Below are positions 25,501 to 33,440 of a DNA stretch of 64,000 nt, one piece after another; the first letter of the stretch is position 1; each line of letters starts with the position of its first letter. The position numbers and the translations under genes are program-made. The notes beneath the pieces are model-generated. The model saw nothing but the letters and a program-made list of their open reading frames with translations. It did no database searches and was not told the DNA's origin. The DNA is from Apis mellifera (lineage: Eukaryota > Arthropoda > Insecta > Hymenoptera > Apidae), in NCBI RefSeq assembly GCF_003254395.2, contig NC_037650.1:4151001-4215000 (forward strand), written 5' to 3'.

Positions 25501-27749
25501 AGGAGAACATGATGTAACAGGAGGTCGACCTCCTAAAAATTTTTAATTTTTGCTATATCTTTTAAACTAATGGTTTTTCGCTATAAGTGGTATAGTACTT
25601 TTTTATAGCAAATTTTACGCTCTATCGATTGGTGCAATAAAAAACGCATGTTATCAGTAAAAAAAATATAGTTGTGCTTAAAAAGCTCTCTATTGGTCAG
25701 CTTACCAAAAAAGTGAGAGCGTCAGATTATAGCCCTTTCGAAACCATTCAACTTTTATTTGAAGCATTTTTTAATATTCTGAATAATAAGCGAGATATTA
25801 AAAAAAAGGTATGAACGTCGAAATTTCGGCGATCGAAGAAAAATTTTTGGCCAAAAACTCGATTTTGTATTAGGAGAACATGATGTAACAGGAGGTCGAC
25901 CTCCTAAAAATTTTTAATTTTTGCTATATCTTTTAAACTAATGGTTTTTCGCTATAAGTGGTATAGTACTTTTTTATAGCAAATTTTACGCTCTATCGAT
26001 TGGTGCAATAAAAAACGCATGTTATCAGTAAAAAAAATAAAGTTGTGCTTAAAAAGCTCTCTATTGGTCAGCTTACCAAAAAAGTGAGAGCGTCAGATTA
26101 TAGCCCTTTCGAAACCATTCAACTTTTATTTGAAGCATTTTTTAATATTCTGAATAATAAGCGAGATATTAAAAAAAGGTATGAACGTCGAAATTTCGGC
26201 GATCGAAGAAAAATTTTTGGCCAAAAACTCGATTTTGTATTAGGAGAACATGATGTAACAGGAGGTCGACCTCCTAAAAATTTTAATTTTTGCTATATCT
26301 TTTAAACTAATGGTTTTTCGCTATAAGTGGTATAGTACTTTTTTATAGCAATTTTACGCTCTATCGATTGGTGCAATAAAAAACGCATGTTATCAGTAAA
26401 AAAAATAAGTTGTGCTTAAAAAGCTCTCTATTGGTCAGCTTACCAAAAAAGTGAGAGCGTCAGATTATAGCCCTTTCGAAACCATTCAACTTTTATTTGA
26501 AGCATTTTTTAATATTCTGAATAATAAGCGAGATATTAAAAAAAAGGTATGAACGTCGAAATTTCGGCGATCGAAGAAAAATTTTTGGCCAAAAACTCGA
26601 TTTTGTATTAGGAGAACATGATGTAACAGGAGGTCGACCTCCTAAAAATTTTTAATTTTTGCTATATCTTTTAAACTAATGGTTTTTCGCTATAAGTGGT
26701 ATAGTACTTTTTTATAGCAAATTTTACGCTCTATCGATTGGTGCAATAAAAAACGCACGTTATCAGTAAAAAAAATAAAGTTGTGCTTAAAAAGCTCTCT
26801 ATTGGTCAGCTTAGCAAAAAAGTGAGGGCGTCAGATTATAGCCCTTTCGAAGCCATTCAACTTTTATTTGAAGCATTTTTTAATATTCTGAATAATAAGC
26901 GAGATATTAAAAAAAAGGTATGAACGTCGAAATTTCGGCGATCGAAGAAAAATTTTTGGCCAAAAACTCGATTTTGTATTAGGAGAACATGATGTAACAG
27001 GAGGTCGACCTCCTAAAAATTTTTAATTTTTGCTATATCTTTTAAACTAATGGTTTTTCGCTATAAGTGGTATAGTACTTTTTTATAGCAAATTTTACGC
27101 TCTATCGATTGGTGCAATAAAAAACGCATGTTATCAGTAAAAAAAATAAAGTTGTGCTTAAAAAGCTCTCTATTGGTCAGCTTAGCAAAAAAGTGAGGGC
27201 GTCAGATTATAGCCCTTTCGAAGCCATTCAACTTTTATTTGAAGCATTTTTTAATATTCTGAATAATAAGCGAGATATTAAAAAAAAGGTATGAACGTCG
27301 AAATTTCGGCGATCGAAGAAAAATTTTTGGCCAAAAACTCGATTTTGTATTAGGAGAACATGATGTAACAGGAGGTCGACCTCCTAAAAATTTTTAATTT
27401 TTGCTATATCTTTTAAACTAATGGTTTTTCGCTATAAGTGGTATAGTACTTTTTTATAGCAAATTTTACGCTCTATCGATTGGTGCAATAAAAAACGCAT
27501 GTTATCAGTAAAAAAAATAAAGTTGTGCTTAAAAAGCTCTCTATTGGTCAGCTTAGCAAAAAAGTGAGGGCGTCAGATTATAGCCCTTTCGAAGCCATTC
27601 AACTTTTATTTGAAGCATTTTTTAATATTCTGAATAATAAGCGAGATATTAAAAAAAAGGTATGAACGTCGAAATTTCGGCGATCGAAGAAAAATTTTTG
27701 GCCAAAAACTCGATTTTGTATTAGGAGAACATGATGTAACAGGAGGTCG
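22512..27749 (+). repeat. Satellite-like tandem array, 14 copies of a 371-bp unit
   Basis: Using the GTCGAC in each unit as register, copies start at 22560, 22931, 23302, 23672, 24043, 24414, 24783, 25154, 25524, 25895, 26265, 26633, 27004 and 27375, with a final partial GTCG at 27746. Spacings are 368-371 bases. Units differ from each other at only a handful of positions. Each is AT-rich, carries the 16-bp palindrome AGGAGGTCGACCTCCT (the outermost bases vary in the first copies), and includes CGAAATTTCG and a GCTATAA...TTATAGC hairpin. The period is close to two nucleosome repeats, common for satellites. The sequence is not one of the honeybee AluI or AvaI satellites as I know them by length (about 176 and 547 bp). 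It has no CENP-B box that I can see. The unit is not protein-coding: the longest frame ends at a TGA in nearly every copy. Confidence 0.95.
26045..26305 (+). pseudogene. Chance 86-codon frame in satellite units 10-11
   Basis: One A deleted from the A8 run near 26171-26177 and one T deleted near 26281 open a frame that is closed in the other copies by TATGA just after the A run. The frame begins at GTG, not ATG. It is recorded because it could be mistaken for a gene. The shared 47-codon portion in all copies has no recognised homologue. Confidence 0.6.
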
Positions 27750-27848
27750 CTCAAAAATCAACGGTTCAACGAAGTTTTTAGCCATTTTCAAGCAAATTGA
27801 AAGTTTTCGAGCATTTAAAGCCTAATAGTTGATATTTCTGATTTGTAT

Positions 27849-28135
27849 ACAAACATTGGAGTGTTTATTTACATTTTCCAATGTTTGTTTACATTCTCGG
27901 TTTGTTTATTTACATCCGGGGTTTGTTTATTTACATTTTGTAGTGTTTAGTTACAAAAATTTTCGAAAATTTTGAGAATTCTGGGACAAGGAGTTGGAAT
28001 TTCGGTTTGTTTACAAACATTCGAGTGTTTATTTACATTTTCCAATGTTTGTTTACATTCTGGGTTTGTTTGTTTACTTTCTGCAGTGTTTATTTACATT
28101 CTGGAGTGTTTATATACGAAAATTTTCGAAAATTT
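27849..28135 (+). repeat. Two 164-bp copies made of ~22-bp TTTACATT units
   Basis: ACAAACATT[C/G]GAGTGTTTATTTACATTTTCC begins at 27849 and again at 28013, a 164-bp offset. Within each copy, short units of the form GTTTATTTACATTCTGG are repeated. Each copy ends with AAAATTTTCGAAAATTTT. A shorter and more degenerate TTTACATT block lies at 28500-28570 in the downstream duplicate. Confidence 0.75.
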
Positions 28136-28260
28136 TTAAATATTTATAAAATACTTACCTCTACTTACCTTTATATACTTACCTTGTTTTAAAGATGATT
28201 TTTTAAGAAGAAAATGTTTTTATAAACATTTTTTAATCATTTTTTTACACATTTTACTTA

Positions 28261-28865
28261 AATCTAATTATAGAATATAATATATTTACCTGTTTTATAC
28301 TTACCTTTTAAATATGGGTCTACAGCTTGGGATGGAAAATTTTAGCCAAAAAATTTGATTTTTTAATAGGAGAATATAAGTTGATAAGAGATCGATCGAG
28401 AATTTCCGCAATTCTTGGAAATAATGTGAAATAATTGGAAAATTTTAGGAATTTTAGGATTGGGAAAATAAATAAAAACTACGGTTCAAAGAAATTGGTA
28501 TCTTTATTTATATTTCATATTTTTTTACATTTTTTACATTTACATTTATATATACATTTATTTACATTATTAAAGCTTATTTACAAAAATTTTAAAAAAT
28601 TATAGTTGTAAAATACTCGCTTCCGCTCGCCTTAATATACCTCTCCCACTTTGAAGATGATTTTTCTGCAACAAAAAATTTTTTAAAACATTTTAATTCA
28701 AATCTAATTATAGAATATAATATATTTATCTATTTTATACTTATCCTTTATACACGTACCTTTTAAATATGATTTTTCATTAAAAGCTTTTTTTAAACGT
28801 TTTATACTTAAATCTAATTATAAAATATAATGTACTTACTTATTTTATACTTACCTTTAACATAT
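28261..28865 (+). repeat. Three dispersed copies of an AATCTAATTATAGAATATAA element
   Basis: AATCTAATTA starts at 28261, 28701 and 28811. Each copy continues with ATAATATA/ATGTACTT, TTTTATAC and TTACCTTT/TTATCCTT. The copies are diverged and lie in the same orientation. They belong to the right body of the composite element. Confidence 0.7.
28337..28480 (+). repeat. Diverged motif-plus-tail copy, right of array ('empty' paralogue)
   Basis: 28337-28394 aligns with the satellite start phase (GCCAAAAA ... ATAGGAGAATATAAG ... GAGATCG). The tail then continues GCAATTCTTGGAAATAATGTG and reaches AAAACTACGGTTCAAAGAA at about 28476-28494, which resembles the sequence just after the array (AAAATCAACGGTTCAACGAAG at 27754-27774). 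No 371-bp unit intervenes here, so this looks like the arrangement before the array expanded. Confidence 0.5.
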
Positions 28866-29900
28866 AGGAAACATATGTATACGCATGGAGGAATCCTCCT
28901 GCAACACATAAAAGCAAAATAATGAATAAAGTGGATAAAGGTGATGATATCGTGTAAGATTTTCTGTACGGGTATATGATTGTAAGGAAGGTGTACAATG
29001 AATTGAAACACGAAACTATTGCGATTTTATTTTTCCAAATAATTATTTGGAGATAATTTGGGAGGGAGGAAGGGGATCAAGAGGATTATTCCAATCTGAA
29101 AAAAAGTTCTTTCCTTTTTCCAAATTCTTAATCCAATTAAGAAAACAAAAAGCAAATAGGATGAAGGAAAATTTCTCGTATTGTACGTAATTCTTGCGGG
29201 AGAGGGAGATGGTTATTGGGTAGGGAGAAGCGTGGTTATAGATGATGAAAGAGGAAGGGTGACGGTGCGGAATCTGGGAGCGGCGATTGTAGAACAAGTA
29301 ATAAAATAATTTTAACGACCCGGTTGAATTATACCCGCGGTACAAATAATAATATCTGGCCGGCACGCATCCCCGCAATAAATATCGAGCCGGGGAGGGG
29401 GACCGCCCTCTTCGCCCTTCTCCGTGGCCGGTTTCCATCCACCGCTCGCTTTCCGAACCCTCGTCTTCACGGTCTACCTCGAAGACTCACCTCAACTATG
29501 TAGAGCAAAACTATGGGACCCGGTTCAGTACCGATCGAGTGGGGAAAGGGAGTGGGGAAGGAGAGGGGGGAGAGGGTATGCGAAAAACGAGGCCTGACCC
29601 CCGCCAGGGGTTCTCAACTTCCTGCTCCGCTGTAATGTGCGAGAGAAACGTGGGAATCACGTTCGAATCCCCCGTGTCGTTACAGGAAATCGTTCCCGTT
29701 CCGACGAAATCTATCTCCCGTTCCTCTCTCGTTCTTGATTATTTTTCCACGAGTGCCCCTATACGGGTGCGTGTAGCGCGCGCGAGTGAAATAAAGGAAA
29801 AAAAGGGGAAAAAAGGGAAAAAAAAAAAAAAAGAAAGAGAAATATTTAAAAATACTAACCTCGAACGCATTGATTCGTGCATCTGTTGGCCAACATTTCA

Positions 29901-29938
29901 GGATGCATAACGAATCCTTCGGAATTCGTTATGCATCC
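29901..29938. repeat. Perfect 15-bp stem hairpin with C(TTCG)G loop
   Basis: GGATGCATAACGAAT (29901-29915) is the exact reverse complement of 29924-29938. The 8-base loop CCTTCGGA can close further as C(UUCG)G in RNA, a very stable tetraloop. With a 2-base bulge the stem can extend to TTCA/TGAA outside. It could be an RNA hairpin, a protein-binding palindrome or a foldback relic. I recognise no known microRNA in either arm. Confidence 0.85.
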
Positions 29939-30417
29939 GGTGAATAGGATCGTGTCCTGGGTGTCGTCGATGACAGGTCACGGATTAAGTGTAGGTAGCA
30001 TCGCCACCGTGTATTTTAAAACGGGGAATCGACCTGTGCCGAGTCTGCGATACCATCCACCTCCTCGTGGATTAATTTCGAACAAAGCGTCGTCGAAATG
30101 CATTGTCTGTTTCCTGGAGTTTTTTTTTTCCTTCTTTTTTTTTTTTTTATTTATTTGGAACGCTCCTACGTTCGATTCGAATAATAAAAAAAAAAAAAGA
30201 AAAAAAAGAAATAAAAAATGCTCCCAAAAATATCCCACGTGATACCATTTCCCATTTTTCCAAACTCTCGGCCGCAATTGACATAATTACAACCGTATCT
30301 ATCCGCGAGTGGATTTCTTGGCACAGCCGCGTTTCACCACGCTCGGCGAGTCGATGAATGATCGTTAAATTGGCCGTCGAAACGCTGAAGCGGTCGATGA
30401 TTTCATCCACGCTACGT

Positions 30418-30545
30418 TACTTCCCAGAGGAGAAAGAGGAGGAGGAGGAAGAGGAGAAGAAGAAGGAGGAGGAAAAATGGTCGGAGAGAAAGAGGAAGGA
30501 AGAAAGATGGAGGGGAAAAAATGGAGGATGGAGGGAAAAAAAAGG
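30418..30545 (+). repeat. Long purine tract
   Basis: Almost pure A/G on the + strand with AGG and AAG triplets. Open frames here are Glu/Lys- or Ser/Leu-rich translations of this tract. Confidence 0.85.
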
Positions 30546-30926
30546 ACGATGGGAAGTTGGGAAAGAAAGCAACGAGCAGCTTGCCAAGGAAGGAAAGATC
30601 GTCAGAATAGGATGTATATATATACATATATACATATATACATTCGCGAGCCGTGTAAGCATCAGCCGATGACAGCGCAATGAGATTCTGATTTGCGCGA
30701 ATGCTTATAATCGGCGTGGAACGGGTTGGTTGCGAGTCGCTCGCGCGACCAGTTGCACGCGCGTCTCATTTTAGCAATCAGAGAGGATGATGCAGCCAGA
30801 ACCGGAGCCGAGCCAATCGGATTCCCGCGCAAATTTATTTGTACACCTGTGCGCAAGACTCGCCCTTTTTAATCGTCCCGCGAGACCGATCCAAGGATCG
30901 GTTTGCAACGTAATAGACGCAAGGGA

Positions 30927-30951
30927 TCGACCGACCGACCGACCGACCGAC
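30927..30951. repeat. (CGAC)n tetranucleotide repeat
   Basis: About six CGAC/CCGA units, GC-rich for a microsatellite. Confidence 0.85.
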
Positions 30952-31267
30952 AGACCTCTTCCTCGTGAGAAATCTCCACCGTTATAATTGCCACGATTAA
31001 CTATTTCGTTTAACTATTAGATCTTTATGTCTTCGTATATTATCGCACGAGAATTTATTCTTTCTTTTTAGACGAGATATGTCGTTCGAAATGTAAATTT
31101 TAAAGTTTCTATGGGAGCGGTGGTTTAAGGAGCTTTCGGTGTAAATGGCACCGTTGCCTGGAAACACAGTGTGTCGTCTGTCGAATTATCGAAATAGTTA
31201 TTTCCAAAATAATTCGATTTGTTCGATTTGCTTGAACGATAAAGGGAGAGATTCTTTTCTTTTCTTT

Positions 31268-31313
31268 TATATATATATATATTTTATATATATATATGTA
31301 TATATATATATTT

Positions 31314-31345
<32 letters not shown>

Positions 31346-31347
31346 TA
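31268..31347. repeat. (TA)n with TTTT/TATG punctuation
   Basis: TA runs interrupted in a regular pattern (TATTTTATA, then TATGTATA, repeated twice), giving a higher-order period of about 43 bases. Confidence 0.8.
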
Positions 31348-31399
31348 AGTACACAAGTCATTTTCACTTATACCGATTATAAAATAGTCGTTCCTTTAC

Positions 31400-32200
31400 G
31401 TCTCGTGATTTCAGCGAAGAAAATTCACTTGGAAGAATGTTGGAATGTAATTCGCTCTTCGTAATCAATCAAACAACCGTTATGTGTCAATATTTACAGT
31501 TAGTTATGGTTAATCGTCGTCAGACATGACGAAGAAAATGTAATTCTTGGGATAAGCTACGACATTTATTTTGCTGAGTCATTCAGCATCACGTTAACGT
31601 AAAGGATAATGAACGTAAAGCGGGCTCTATTCGTAATGCAATAATTCTCTCTGCAAAAGTATGTTTACGCATCCCTGGCCAAATTCGAGTCGAAATCCCC
31701 GGCTTGACCGACTAATCCTATTGACCGATGTTCCACGGCCGAAATACTTTGTAATTGGATTAATATTCGAGACGTAGACGGGAACGGAGTTGAAACGTTC
31801 GGAAAGAAAAATTTATAATTTTCCATCAACCGCGGTCGCATCTATGGTTTTTTTATGATCGTGTGAACCGTGCAATCGTGTCAATGATATTGTAAAACTG
31901 AGAAAAAACAATAAAAATAGTCATAAAAAGAATTTCCGGATTCTTTTCGTTCTTACTTATTTCTAGGATTGTAGGGAATGACTTATGACGAATAAGATGT
32001 ATCATAAAACAAACGACGCTGTTTACTTAATAGGTGACTAAGACAACCATGGATTACCGTACAATAAAAAGAGTGGAAATTTTAAGGGCCAATAAAATCC
32101 CTGGCCAAAAAATTAGAATTACCGAACGAGCCTGGACAATATTTAATGATAACTTTATTAGATTCTATATTTATTAATTACTAAAGTTAATAATTCGCCT
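31400..32200. promoter_or_regulatory. Candidate conserved non-coding block
   Basis: Low-complexity-free sequence with several palindromic words: TGCTGAGTCATTCAGCA at 31572-31588 (contains AP-1 TGAGTCA and Maf-like half sites), ACGTTAACGT at 31591-31600, and TCGTCAGACATGACGA near 31517-31532. GGATTAAT (a Bicoid/Otx-like word) occurs near 31757. It lies about 8 kb upstream of the Sox coding start. Enhancer identity is inference. Confidence 0.3.
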
Positions 32201-32876
32201 TGTCTTCCTTTCATTTTATTTCGTGCTTTCTTATGCCTCCCCCTCCCCTCCCCTCGCGCGCATCTCGTTCAAGGAAATGCCGGTTAACTAAGTCGCCTAA
32301 TTTTATCGTGTTTTTGCCAAATAATCCAGAATTCTTTTTTTTTTTTTTTCTCTCTCAATCTGTTTTTTTTAATGCGATGACTGATGATGTGTGTACAAGT
32401 GTTTCGAATAAACTCCAGACATTTTTAATCGAATGTCGAATGTAACAAGATTGGGTTGGTAACAAGATATTATTGCGAAACGAGGATAAACGCGAAATAA
32501 TTAAATTTCGTTTACGCGGGAAAAAATGAAAAAAAAAAAAAAATCGAAAGATTGCGAGCGAATCTTAATTTTTTAACCAGTGTTGCTATTTATATATATG
32601 TATACCAAGGATGGATTGACCGAGCGTGGCGGGTGCAGCCAGATTATTTAGGTCCCGAAGAATGGTAACAATCGAGCTTTGTAATCGGTCCTCGAAACGA
32701 TAAAGACTTTGTTAGCCACCCTTCCGGCTTCGCCATTACCCCCCTTGATTTCCACCCCATTTCTCTCTCCCTTTCTCTTTCCGTCGACACACAGTCCGCC
32801 TTTCTCTTATTATTCCACCTCTAAAAGGAGGCCCCCAATGGTATCACCTGTTGGCAATCGTACGCCCACGAATTCC

Positions 32877-32999
32877 TTCCTTGTTTTCTTCCTTTTTTCT
32901 CTCTCTCTTCTTTTCCTTTCTCCTTTTCTTTTTTTTTCTTTTTTTTTTTTCCTTTTCGTCTCCTCCTCTCGCCACCCACTTCCCTCCCCTCCCCGCCCC
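32877..32999 (+). repeat. Pyrimidine-rich tract
   Basis: About 120 bases that are mostly C/T, including T runs, moving into CCTCC-type sequence. Confidence 0.8.
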
Positions 33000-33158
33000 C
33001 TCGAGGCTTCTTCCACCCTCTGCGCGCCTCGTCCACCCGCCGCAGCGGCTTCTCTCTCCTCGGACGAAAACGATAGAAGTTCGAGCGTGGACGACCGGGT
33101 GGGTAGGTCGACCGCCTTCGCATAAACGCGGTTAATGGGACGAAGATAATGGTGAACG

Positions 33159-33184
33159 ACAATGGCGTACACAAACGCCATTGT
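33159..33184. repeat. Perfect 10-bp-arm hairpin
   Basis: ACAATGGCGT (33159-33168) is the exact reverse complement of ACGCCATTGT (33175-33184), with a 6-base spacer. Confidence 0.8.
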
Positions 33185-33407
33185 GCCGCGGCTAACCTCG
33201 CGGTTTCTCTTTCGATACGCGAAAATGGTTTCTCCCATTTGCGCCTGCCTCTCCTCATCACTTTCGTTTCAAAAAAAAAAAAAAAGATAAAACTATCCCC
33301 GCCCTGAGTTTTTCAACCCGTATCGTCCGTTTAAAAATTATCCATCCCGAAATAAGATCCCATCGTGCTGCTCTCTTGAACCGAAAGAAACCGAAGATCG
33401 GAACCGA

Positions 33408-33440
33408 AGGGAGAGGGAGGGAGGGAGGGAGGGAGGGAGA
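33408..33440. repeat. (GGGA)n tetranucleotide repeat
   Basis: About seven GGGA units in a purine run. Confidence 0.85.

Larger units (their letters stand above)
22207..28866. mobile_element. Composite repetitive element carrying a 371-bp satellite array
   Basis: The whole block is built from related parts. A 50-bp motif (TAGGAGAA-like core ending in GAGGTCG or GAGATCG) followed by a tail with GCAATTCTTGG occurs at 22391-22500 and again at 28337-28480. Between these copies lie the satellite array and a right body. The right body has TTTACATT-rich repeats, then ACTTACCT-rich sequence, then CTTAAATCTAATTATAGAATATAATATATTT-type sequence. It recurs after the second motif copy as a shorter diverged version (28481-28795), with a third fragment at 28800-28866. 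The left end (22207-22330) reads, in reverse complement, like the ACTTACCT...CTTAAATCTA part of the right body, so the element may have inverted ends. No transposase-like frame is present. The class is unknown. Confidence 0.5.
28867..31400. other. Intergenic DNA between the AT-rich island and the next block
   Basis: GC content recovers after about 29.04 kb. No gene is supported. Features include a strong hairpin at 29901-29938, T- and A-rich homopolymer blocks at 30120-30215, a purine tract at 30418-30545, a CGAC repeat and a long TA repeat. Confidence 0.55.

Noticed and set aside
22512..27749. CRISPR-like array
   Set aside because: Units are 371 bases and identical throughout, with no short repeat/unique spacer pattern, and the DNA is eukaryotic.
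22512..27749. Centromeric alpha-like satellite with CENP-B box
   Set aside because: No CENP-B box consensus was seen, and the array is short and surrounded by ordinary DNA.
29654..29680. GTTCGAATCC, like a tRNA T-loop
   Set aside because: No A box, no anticodon arm and no matching acceptor stem in the 70 bases upstream.
32810..33261. - strand Lys/Arg/Glu-rich frames of 142-146 codons
   Set aside because: They are the antisense reading of a pyrimidine tract; no conserved motif.
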